Assembly (NCBI GenBank): GCA_003248845.1
Contig: QFPD01000124.1
Span: 1-6,527 of the forward strand
Direction of reading: 5' to 3'
DNA length: 6,527 bases
DNA from: Microbacterium sp.
GTDB lineage: Bacteria; Actinomycetota; Actinomycetes; Actinomycetales; Microbacteriaceae
This document shows positions 1 through 5,336 of the stretch, one piece after another (the first letter of the stretch is position 1; each line of letters begins with the position of its first letter). Both the position numbers and the translations under genes were made by a program. The notes beneath the pieces were generated by a model that saw only the letters and a program-made list of their open reading frames with translations, made no database searches and had not been told where the DNA came from.

Positions 1-2045
1 CGGATCGTCGCGAAGTTGTCGTCGGCGAGGACGATCTCCGCGGCTTCCTTCGTCGCCTCGGTGCCCTTGATGCCCATCGCGATGCCCACGTCGGCGCGCG
101 TGAGGGCGGGCGCGTCGTTGACGCCGTCGCCCGTCATCGCAACGACTTCGTGATGCGATTGCAGGGCGCGAACGATCCGGATCTTGTGCTCGGGGCTCGT
201 GCGCGCGAAGACGTCCACCTTCTGCACGACCTTGGCCAGCTCGTCCTGACTCATGGCCTCGAGCTCGGCTCCGGTGAGGACGGGGGTGCCCCCGCCGCCT
301 GACGACTCCGACGCCGCGGCGGGAACGAGGCCCATCTCGCGGCTGATCGCGAGCGCGGTCCCCGCGTGGTCACCCGTGATCATCTTCACGCGGATGCCGG
401 CGGCGTGGCAGTCCGCGATGGCGTCGATCGCTTCGGGGCGTGGCGGGTCGAGGATGCCCCACAGCCCGAGGAACTCGAGGTCGACGAGGTCGTCCACGCC
501 GATCTCGGTGCGCCGCGTGGCCGCGCGGGCCGCCGCGAGCACCCGCAGTCCCTGACCGCTCAGATCGTCGATCGCCGCTTCCCAGAACGAGATGTCGAGA
601 GTCTCCGACCCGTCCGCGCCGCGCTGGGTGAGCGCACGCTCGAGGATGCGGTCGGGAGCGCCCTTCACGAGGATGGCGCGGCCACCGCCCGCTTCGGCGC
701 CGGCCTCGACGAGCGTCGCCATGAACTTGTTGGCCGAGTCGAACGGCACGACGTCGATGCGGCGCGCGCCCGCGGCATCCGCCTTGCCCTTCATCGCGAC
801 GACTTTGAGCGCGCCCTCGGTCGGCTCGCCGACCAGGGTCCAGCCGCCGCCATCGGCGCGAACGACCTCGGCGTCGTTGCAGAGGTCGGCAACGGCCAGA
901 AGCGCGGCGAGGTCGCGCCCGCCCGCCGGCGTGATCTCGCCGGACGGGTCGTAGCCCAGGCCCGAGACCTCGTAGCGCGCGACGGGCGTCACCATCGTTC
1001 GGACAGTCATCTCGTTCTTCGTGAGGGTGCCGGTCTTGTCGGAGCACACCGTCGTGACCGAACCGAGCGCCTCCACCGCGGGGAGCTTCCGCGTGATGGC
1101 GTTCCGGCGGGCCATCTGCTGCACGCCGATCGCGAGGGTGATCGTGACGAGCGCGGGCAGACCCTCGGGAATGGCCGCGACCGCGAAGCCGATCGTCGCG
1201 GAGATGAGCTCCGGGAACGGCATCTGGTGCAGGTAGCGGCCGATCAGCATCATGACGGCGGCCATCCCGAGAATGACGAGCGTCAGCACCTTGCCGAAGC
1301 GGTCGAGCTGCTTCGTGAGGGGCGTCGCGAGAGATCCGGCGTCGCTCACGAGCGCCTGGATGCGCCCGATCTCGGTGTGCGCACCGGTCGCGGTCACGAT
1401 GCCCACGCCCTGGCCGGCCGACACGATCGTGCCGGAGAAGGCCATGGACGCCCGGTCTCCGACACCTGCATCGTCAGCGACCGCGTCGGTCTGCTTCGAC
1501 GACGGCACCGATTCTCCCGTGAGCGCCGCCTCCTCGATGCGCAGCTGCGACGCTGACACGAGACGGACGTCGGCGGGCACCTTGTCACCCGGCATCAGTC
1601 GGACGACGTCGCCGGGCACGAGGTCTTGGGCAGGGATCGTCGCCCACGCGCCTGCGCGCCGCACCGTCGCATCCGCGGAGAGCATGCCGCGGATGCCCGC
1701 GAGCGCCTTCTCGGCCCGTCCCTCCTGTGCGTAGCCGATCACCGCGTTGATGACGGCGACGGTCATGATCACCCAGAAGTCGAGCCAGTCCCCCATGACC
1801 GCCTTGATCGCGGCGGCTCCCAGCAGGATGAAGATCAGCGTGTCGTTGAAGTGACCGAGGAAGCGCAGCCACCCCGGCTGGCGCTTCGGCTCGGGGAGGA
1901 GATTCGGGCCGACGACGCCCTGCCGCGCCACCGCCTCGGCGGCATCCAATCCGTCGTCGCCGGTCGCCAAGGCGGATGCCACGGCGTCGGCAGAGAGGGC
2001 GAAGGGGCGATCGATCTCGAGGGACGGAGCGTCGCGTGCGGGCAT
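1..2045 (-). CDS. Cation-transporting P-type ATPase, P2A (SERCA/PacL)-like, C-terminus cut by window edge
   Basis: ATP-driven membrane cation pump. The frame is open from ATG at 2045 to the left edge: 681 residues, about three quarters of a family member of roughly 900. Visible in order: N-terminal cytoplasmic domain; membrane hairpin M1-M2 (about residues 60-105); actuator loop with TGES at 176-179; M3-M4 (about 255-310) with PEGLP at 293-297; phosphorylation site DKTGTLT with acceptor Asp336; nucleotide-binding KGAPD at 461-465; TGDH at 557-560; hinge TGDGVNDAP from 638. All catalytic motifs are intact. The VAAIPEGLP context of M4 matches the part of SERCA that forms Ca site II, favouring Ca2+ or a related cation over the heavy-metal P1B pumps, and there is no N-terminal CxxC domain. 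M5-M10, which fix specificity, lie outside, so the ion is unproven. A Gly/Ser-rich stretch near 575-585 looks like a flexible insertion. The gene follows prs with its own promoter candidate. Confidence 0.95.
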   Translation of the reverse strand, partial: MPARDAPSLEIDRPFALSADAVASALATGDDGLDAAEAVARQGVVGPNLLPEPKRQPGWLRFLGHFNDTLIFILLGAAAIKAVMGDWLDFWVIMTVAVINAVIGYAQEGRAEKALAGIRGMLSADATVRRAGAWATIPAQDLVPGDVVRLMPGDKVPADVRLVSASQLRIEEAALTGESVPSSKQTDAVADDAGVGDRASMAFSGTIVSAGQGVGIVTATGAHTEIGRIQALVSDAGSLATPLTKQLDRFGKVLTLVILGMAAVMMLIGRYLHQMPFPELISATIGFAVAAIPEGLPALVTITLAIGVQQMARRNAITRKLPAVEALGSVTTVCSDKTGTLTKNEMTVRTMVTPVARYEVSGLGYDPSGEITPAGGRDLAALLAVADLCNDAEVVRADGGGWTLVGEPTEGALKVVAMKGKADAAGARRIDVVPFDSANKFMATLVEAGAEAGGGRAILVKGAPDRILERALTQRGADGSETLDISFWEAAIDDLSGQGLRVLAAARAATRRTEIGVDDLVDLEFLGLWGILDPPRPEAIDAIADCHAAGIRVKMITGDHAGTALAISREMGLVPAAASESSGGGGTPVLTGAELEAMSQDELAKVVQKVDVFARTSPEHKIRIVRALQSHHEVVAMTGDGVNDAPALTRADVGIAMGIKGTEATKEAAEIVLADDNFATI

Positions 2046-2051
2046 GACGCG

Positions 2052-2080
2052 ATCCTATTGCCGACGCGGACGCATCTCAT
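2052..2080 (-). promoter_or_regulatory. Promoter candidate for the P-type ATPase, possibly leaderless
   Basis: Reading the minus strand, ATGAGA (2075-2080, four of six matches to TTGACA) is followed after 17 bases by TAGGAT (2052-2057), which fits the actinobacterial -10 pattern TANNNT. Six bases separate the -10 from the ATG, so initiation about seven bases downstream would fall on the start codon itself and give a leaderless mRNA. The same bases contain AGGA seven bases before ATG, which could instead be a ribosome binding site on a read-through prs transcript. The sequence does not decide between the two. Confidence 0.45.
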
Positions 2081-2102
2081 CCGCGCCACGACCGGAAGAA
2101 GG

Positions 2103-2127
2103 AACGAGACGCTCAGGCGTCGCCGTT
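2103..2127 (-). terminator. Weak hairpin over the prs stop codon, possible inefficient terminator
   Basis: On the minus strand a five-pair stem GACGC/GCGTC (2117-2121 with 2108-2112) closes the four-base loop CTGA. An outer four-pair stem AACG/CGTT (2124-2127 with 2103-2106) lies across a small internal loop. It includes the prs TGA and is followed by a pyrimidine-rich CCTTCTTCC, not a true U-run. It may attenuate transcription between prs and the ATPase, but it is a poor match to a classical intrinsic terminator. Confidence 0.25.
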
Positions 2128-3141
2128 GAACATGCTCGTGACCGAGCCGTCCTCGAAGACTTCCTTGATGGCCCGCGCGAGGAGCGGCGCGATCGGCAGA
2201 ATCGTGAGACCCGGGAAGCGCTTCTCGGGAGGCAGCGGAAGCGTGTCGGTGACGACGACCTCGTCGATCGAGCTGTCCTGCAGGCGCTCGACCGCCGGCG
2301 CGCTGAAGACGGCGTGAGTGGCCGCGACGATGACGCGCTCCGCGCCCTGCGCCTTGAGCGCCTGCGCGGCCTTCACGATCGTGCCACCGGTGTCGATCAT
2401 GTCGTCGACGAGGAGGCATACACGCCCGTCGACGCGACCGACGATCTCGTTGACGGTCACCCGGTTGGCGACGTTCGGGTCGCGCCGCTTGTGGATGATC
2501 GCAAGCGGCGCGTTCAGGGAGTCCGACCACTGATCGGCGACGCGCACGCGGCCCGTGTCGGGCGAGACCACCGTGAGCTTCTCGCGGTCCTCCGGCGACA
2601 GCGTCTTCTCGAAGTAGTCGAGGAGCACGGGCTTGGCGAACAGGTGATCGACGGGACCGTCGAAGAAGCCTTGGATCTGCGCGGCGTGCAGGTCGACGCT
2701 CATGACGCGGTCGGCACCGGCCGTCTTGAAGAGGTCGGCGACGAGCCGAGCCGAAATCGGCTCACGGCCGCGACCCTTCTTGTCCTGACGCGAGTAGGGG
2801 TAGTACGGCGCGACGACGGTGATGCGCTTCGCGGACGCGCGCTTGGCGGCATCCAGCATGATGAGCAGCTCCATCATCCATTCGTTGACCGGCGGTCCGA
2901 ACGACTGGATGAGGAAGATGTCGCACCCGCGGATCGAGACCTCGAAGCGTGTGAGGATCTCCCCCGAAGCGAACGTCCGGTGCTCCGTGGGAACGAGTTC
3001 CGTCTCCAGCTGCGCGGCGACCGCCTGCGCGAGGTCGGGGTGCGAGCTGCCCGACGCGACCACGAGCCGCTTCTTGGTCTTGACCACCAGGCCCGGCGCG
3101 ATGTCGTCGCGCTCCTGCTCAGCCTTCTTCTTGCGCCCCAT
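2113..3141 (-). CDS. prs: Ribose-phosphate diphosphokinase (PRPP synthetase, class I)
   Basis: Cytosolic enzyme transferring pyrophosphate from ATP to ribose 5-phosphate to make PRPP, the precursor of purines, pyrimidines, histidine, tryptophan and NAD. 342 residues. Visible motifs: KRLVVASGSSHPDLAQ opening of the N-terminal domain after a charged lead of about 22 residues; FASGEI; APYYPYSRQDKKGRGREPISA with the ATP-contacting RQDKK at 118-122; SVDLHAAQIQGFFD with metal-binding His152; and the PRPP loop VDDMIDTGGT (Asp246 to Thr254). All key residues are present. ATG at 3141 was chosen because the protein then starts MGRKKK and reaches the conserved core quickly, and AGAAAG lies six bases upstream. 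A longer frame from 3228 would add 29 Arg-rich residues wholly inside glmU. The start overlaps the end of glmU by 23 bases, indicating co-transcription and probable translational coupling. The protein is about 25 residues longer than the B. subtilis enzyme, mainly through the N-terminal lead. Confidence 0.97.
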   Translation of the reverse strand: MGRKKKAEQERDDIAPGLVVKTKKRLVVASGSSHPDLAQAVAAQLETELVPTEHRTFASGEILTRFEVSIRGCDIFLIQSFGPPVNEWMMELLIMLDAAKRASAKRITVVAPYYPYSRQDKKGRGREPISARLVADLFKTAGADRVMSVDLHAAQIQGFFDGPVDHLFAKPVLLDYFEKTLSPEDREKLTVVSPDTGRVRVADQWSDSLNAPLAIIHKRRDPNVANRVTVNEIVGRVDGRVCLLVDDMIDTGGTIVKAAQALKAQGAERVIVAATHAVFSAPAVERLQDSSIDEVVVTDTLPLPPEKRFPGLTILPIAPLLARAIKEVFEDGSVTSMFNGDA

Positions 3142-4588
3142 CGTCCGCTTTCTGTGCGGACCGGGCACGCGCTGCGGCATCCGCCGCTGCCGTTCCCGGT
3201 CGGTGATTCTCGACCCACCCCTCGACATTGCGCTGAGGGGCGACGCTCAAGGCGAGCGCACCGGCCGGGACATCCTTGCGGATCACCGCGCCGGCGCCGG
3301 TCTTGGCGCCGTCTCCAATCCTAACCGGGGCAACGAACACGTTGTGCGAGCCGGAGTGCACCTCATCGCCGATCTCGGTGCGGTGCTTCGCGATGTCGTC
3401 GTAGTTCGCGGTGATCGCCCCCGCGCCGAGGTTCACGCCCCGTCCGATCGTCGTGTCGCCGATGTAGGAGAGGTGCGGCACCTTGCTGCCTTCGCCGATC
3501 GTGGCGTTCTTCGTCTCGACGAATGTGCCGATCTTGCCGCCCGCCGCGAGGTTGGTCCCGGGTCGCAGGTAGGCGAACGGGCCGACCGTGGCGCTCGCGC
3601 CGATGACGGCCAGCGTGGCGTCGCTGCGGCGGACGGTCGCGTTCTCGCCGACCTCGCAGTCTTCGAGGGTCGTGTCGGGGCCGATGGTCGCCCCGGATGC
3701 CACGGCGCTCGCCCGCAGGATGTGCGTATTCGGGAGCACCGTCACGTCGGGAGCGAGCGTCGCGGTGACGTCGATCCAGGTCGTCGCCGGGTCCTGGATC
3801 GTCGCGCCCTCGAGCTGCCAGCGACGCACCGTGCGCGCGTTCAGAAGGCGCCCGGCCTCGGCGAGCTGGGCGCGGTCGTTGACGCCGAGCGTGAGTGTGA
3901 CGTCGCGCACGATGGATGCCGTGACGCCGAGCGCGTCCGCCCGGGCGAGCGCGATGACGTCGGTGAGGTACTTCTCCCGCTGGGCGTTGTCGGTGCCGAC
4001 GAGCGCGAGATGGCGGCGCAGCGCCGGCGCCTGGAAGACGTAGACGCCTGCGTTGACCTCGGTGACGGCGGCCTCGGCGGCCGTGGCATCCTTCTGCTCG
4101 ACGATCCGCTCGACCGTGCCGTCCGTCGCGCGGATGACGCGCCCGTACCCGGTCGCGTCCGGGAGCACTGCCGACAGGAGCGTCGTCGCCGCGCGGGAGG
4201 CGCGATGATCGGCGATCAGGGCGCTGAGGGTGTCGAAGTCGAGGAGGGGCACGTCACCGGAGAGCACGAGCACGTCACCCGCGAAGTCGGGGACGGCGGC
4301 GAGCGCGACCTCGACGGCGCGTCCCGTGCCGGGGATCTCGTCCTGATCGACGACGACGACCTCGGGTGAGATGCCCGTGACCGCATCGGCGACCTGGTCG
4401 CGCTCGTGGCGGACGACGACGAGGACGTGCGCGGGAGCGAGGTCGCGGGCCGTGTCCAGCACGTGGCCGACGAGCGGGCGCCCGCCGATCCGGTGCAGCA
4501 CCTTGGGAAGCGACGAGCGCATGCGTGTTCCCTGCCCGGCGGCGAGGATCACGATGGCCAGCGACTCGTCGAGCGTCGTGTTCGTCAT
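3119..4588 (-). CDS. glmU: Bifunctional N-acetylglucosamine-1-phosphate uridyltransferase / glucosamine-1-phosphate acetyltransferase
   Basis: Makes UDP-N-acetylglucosamine in the cytoplasm: the C-terminal half acetylates glucosamine-1-phosphate with acetyl-CoA, and the N-terminal half adds UMP from UTP. The product feeds peptidoglycan and other GlcNAc polymers. 489 residues. The uridyltransferase signature LAAGQGTRM...LPKVLH spans 15-32, with metal-binding Asp112 in SGDVPLL. The left-handed beta-helix carries acetyltransferase residues matching E. coli with a constant offset of nine: Arg342, Lys360, His372 (catalytic, in PHLSYIGD), Tyr375 and Asn395. After EGWVENHRPG comes an Ala-rich tail of about 25 residues, the last part of which overlaps prs. 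The ATG at 4588 is the only plausible start: further upstream the frame runs through the tRNA-Gln gene, and the next conserved block begins at residue 10. It lies one base after the tRNA, with no room for a conventional ribosome binding site. Same-strand order glmU-prs is also known from mycobacteria. Confidence 0.97.
   Translation of the reverse strand: MTNTTLDESLAIVILAAGQGTRMRSSLPKVLHRIGGRPLVGHVLDTARDLAPAHVLVVVRHERDQVADAVTGISPEVVVVDQDEIPGTGRAVEVALAAVPDFAGDVLVLSGDVPLLDFDTLSALIADHRASRAATTLLSAVLPDATGYGRVIRATDGTVERIVEQKDATAAEAAVTEVNAGVYVFQAPALRRHLALVGTDNAQREKYLTDVIALARADALGVTASIVRDVTLTLGVNDRAQLAEAGRLLNARTVRRWQLEGATIQDPATTWIDVTATLAPDVTVLPNTHILRASAVASGATIGPDTTLEDCEVGENATVRRSDATLAVIGASATVGPFAYLRPGTNLAAGGKIGTFVETKNATIGEGSKVPHLSYIGDTTIGRGVNLGAGAITANYDDIAKHRTEIGDEVHSGSHNVFVAPVRIGDGAKTGAGAVIRKDVPAGALALSVAPQRNVEGWVENHRPGTAAADAAARARSAQKADDGAQEEG
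3148..3153 (-). promoter_or_regulatory. Ribosome binding site of prs, inside glmU
   Basis: AGAAAG on the minus strand lies six bases before the prs ATG. It can pair with the CUUUCU end of a typical actinobacterial 16S rRNA. It lies within the last codons of glmU, so ribosomes finishing glmU pass over it. It supports the 3141 start over the upstream in-frame ATG at 3228. Confidence 0.5.
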
Positions 4589-4589
4589 G

Positions 4590-4661
4590 CTCCGCCGCCA
4601 GGATTCGAACCTGGGCCTCACAGCTCCAAAGGCTGTCGTGCTGCCGTTACACCACGGCGGA
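4590..4661 (-). tRNA. tRNA-Gln (anticodon UUG)
   Basis: A complete 72-base cloverleaf on the minus strand. Acceptor stem TCCGCCG pairs over seven positions with CGGCGGA, with U1-A72 and discriminator G73, both typical of bacterial tRNA-Gln. D arm GTGT/GCAC; anticodon stem ACAGC/GCTGT closing loop CTTTGGA with anticodon TTG (plus-strand CAA at 4627-4629); T arm CCAGG-TTCGAAT-CCTGG. CCA is not encoded: the bases after the discriminator are C and then the glmU ATG, so CCA must be added after 3' processing. It reads CAA and, by wobble, possibly CAG. It is most likely transcribed with glmU and prs. Confidence 0.97.
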
Positions 4662-4662
4662 A

Positions 4663-4681
4663 CGCCCGCGCACAGCGGGCG
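4663..4681. repeat. Perfect 7-bp inverted repeat just upstream of the tRNA 5' end
   Basis: CGCCCGC (4663-4669), loop GCACA, GCGGGCG (4675-4681): an all-GC dyad one base away from the mature tRNA 5' end. If transcribed it would form a stable hairpin in the pre-tRNA leader next to the RNase P cleavage site; it could also be an operator or chance in GC-rich DNA. No U-run follows on either strand, so it is not an intrinsic terminator. Confidence 0.5.
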
Positions 4682-4687
4682 GTTACA
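4682..4687 (-). promoter_or_regulatory. Candidate -10 for the tRNA-Gln/glmU/prs transcript
   Basis: TGTAAC on the minus strand matches four of six bases of TATAAT and would start transcription near 4675, leaving a leader of about 14 bases before the tRNA. No recognisable -35 is seen at 16-19 bases upstream. It is the best candidate in a 67-base gap that must hold this promoter unless transcription starts inside marR. Confidence 0.3.
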
Positions 4688-4716
4688 GTCTGCCACGGGC
4701 GCGAGCCGGCACCCGC

Positions 4717-4722
4717 GATAAT
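4717..4722 (+). promoter_or_regulatory. Candidate -10 for marR, predicting a leaderless transcript
   Basis: GATAAT matches TATAAT at five of six positions and ends six bases before the marR ATG, so transcription would begin on or next to the A of the start codon. GGAG sits only two bases before ATG, too close for normal Shine-Dalgarno spacing, which fits a leaderless message. No clear -35 is seen 16-18 bases upstream. Confidence 0.5.
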
Positions 4723-4728
4723 GGAGCG

Positions 4729-5226
4729 ATGGCCACCGAGCACGATGAAGTCGACCGGATCGTCGATGCGTGGAGCACGCAGCGACCCGATCTCGACTTC
4801 TCACCGCTCGAGGTGCTCTCGCGCGTCGACCGCCTCTCGCGGCATCTCGACCGCGCGCGGCGCGAAGCGTTCCGCCGGAGCGACCTGGAGCCCTGGGAGT
4901 GGGACGTGCTCTCCGCGCTTCGTCGCGCCGGGGAGCCCTACCAGCTGAGCCCCAAGCAGCTCCTGCAGCAGACCCTCGTCTCGAGCGGCACGATGACCAA
5001 TCGCATCGACCGACTCGTCGGGCGTCGCCTCGTGCGCCGCGAGGCCGACCCCGCCGACGGGCGGAGCGTGCTCGTCACGATGACCGATGACGGCAAGACG
5101 CGGGTGGATGCCGCGATCACGCGCCTCGTCGACGCGGAGGCCGAGCTTCTCGGCGTGCTCTCCCGCGGCGATCGGGAACGCCTCGCCGGCCTGCTGCGCA
5201 AGCTGTCGCTGAGTTTCGACGCCTGA
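4729..5226 (+). CDS. MarR-family transcriptional regulator
   Basis: Dimeric winged-helix DNA-binding regulator, 165 residues, a normal MarR length. N-terminal dimer helices occupy about 1-50. EPWEWDVLSALRRAG (54-68) begins the DNA-binding domain, followed by LSPKQLLQQTLVSSGTMTNRIDRL with the recognition helix at about 85-99, and the wing READPADGRSVLVTMT at about 104-118. The C-terminal helices complete the dimer interface. There is no cysteine, so OhrR-type thiol sensing is excluded. An extra N-terminal helix with Trp15 followed by RPDLD resembles the PecS/TamR-like branch, whose ligands are small aromatic or carboxylate molecules; that placement is inference. The ATG at 4729 follows a -10 element by six bases; upstream in-frame starts lie in the tRNA or glmU on the other strand. 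The gene diverges from tRNA-Gln/glmU and precedes the flavoprotein by 110 bases, so it may regulate itself or a neighbour. Target and ligand cannot be read from sequence. Confidence 0.93.
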   Translation: MATEHDEVDRIVDAWSTQRPDLDFSPLEVLSRVDRLSRHLDRARREAFRRSDLEPWEWDVLSALRRAGEPYQLSPKQLLQQTLVSSGTMTNRIDRLVGRRLVRREADPADGRSVLVTMTDDGKTRVDAAITRLVDAEAELLGVLSRGDRERLAGLLRKLSLSFDA

Positions 5227-5266
5227 CGCCGTCGGACTCCGCTCGACCGCCTGCGCTGATGGCGAC

Positions 5267-5295
5267 TTGCGCACATATACCCCGGGGGGTAATAT
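5267..5295 (+). promoter_or_regulatory. Promoter of the CoA-disulfide reductase-like gene
   Basis: TTGCGC (5267-5272, matching the TTG of TTGACA) and TAATAT (5290-5295, TANNNT type) are separated by exactly 17 bases. The expected start of transcription is near 5302, leaving a leader of about 35 bases with a good ribosome binding site. The spacer is almost filled by the first GC-tract dyad, so a bound repressor would block polymerase. Confidence 0.65.
5278..5291 (+). promoter_or_regulatory. CsoR/CstR-type operator, copy 1
   Basis: TACCCC-GG-GGGGTA: six-base arms in perfect inverted repeat around a two-base core, flanked by AT-rich DNA in an otherwise GC-rich sequence. CsoR-family repressors (Cu(I)-sensing CsoR, persulfide-sensing CstR, Ni-sensing RcnR) are known to bind such TA-C-tract/G-tract-TA dyads. 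The site lies between -35 and -10 and overlaps the first two bases of the -10, a classic repressor position. Confidence 0.75.
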
Positions 5296-5300
5296 GCAGA

Positions 5301-5314
5301 TACCCCCAGGGGTA
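5301..5314 (+). promoter_or_regulatory. CsoR/CstR-type operator, copy 2
   Basis: TACCCC-CA-GGGGTA: the same arms with a different core, starting 23 bases after copy 1 (about two helical turns) and covering the expected transcription start. Conserved arms around a variable core are what a protein-binding dyad pair should look like, not a duplicated DNA segment. Confidence 0.75.
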
Positions 5315-5324
5315 AATTGGATGC

Positions 5325-5333
5325 GGAGAGGGA
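5325..5333 (+). promoter_or_regulatory. Ribosome binding site of the CoA-disulfide reductase-like gene
   Basis: The purine run GGAGAGGGA ends three bases before ATG at 5337; its GGAG core is eight bases from the start. It fixes the start against the out-of-frame ATG at 5321. It is the strongest Shine-Dalgarno sequence in the window, unlike the leaderless-looking marR and glmU. Confidence 0.7.
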
Positions 5334-5336
5334 ACC

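Noticed and set aside
366..1556. 396-codon open frame on the plus strand
   Set aside because: Arg/His/Asp-rich antisense of the ATPase, which has every family motif; a high-GC shadow.
3142..3228. Upstream start for prs at 3228
   Set aside because: It adds an Arg-rich stretch lying wholly inside glmU with no family counterpart.
2044..3324. 426-codon open frame on the plus strand
   Set aside because: Antisense to prs and the end of glmU; low-complexity Arg/Asp/Val composition and no domain.
2819..4369. 516-codon open frame on the plus strand
   Set aside because: Longer than prs but antisense to prs and glmU, with no recognisable domain and a composition typical of GC-rich shadows.
4525..4728. 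Upstream extension of marR to 4525
   Set aside because: It would cover the glmU start and the tRNA; the MarR N-terminus fits the 4729 start and its -10 element.
4589..4804. Upstream extension of glmU to an ATG at 4804
   Set aside because: The 72 extra codons run through marR antisense and translate the tRNA-Gln gene; the conserved GlmU N-terminus begins just after 4588.
5227..5266. Terminator or small gene after marR
   Set aside because: Only weak four-base complementarities and no coding frame with a ribosome binding site; nothing supportable.
5278..5291. Dyad copy 1 as an intrinsic terminator of marR
   Set aside because: No following U-run and too short a loop; it is embedded between well-spaced -35 and -10 elements.
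5278..5314. GC-tract dyads as the binding site of the adjacent MarR protein
   Set aside because: MarR sites are usually longer and AT-richer palindromes; the C-tract/G-tract form with TA ends is typical of CsoR-family proteins. Not excluded experimentally.
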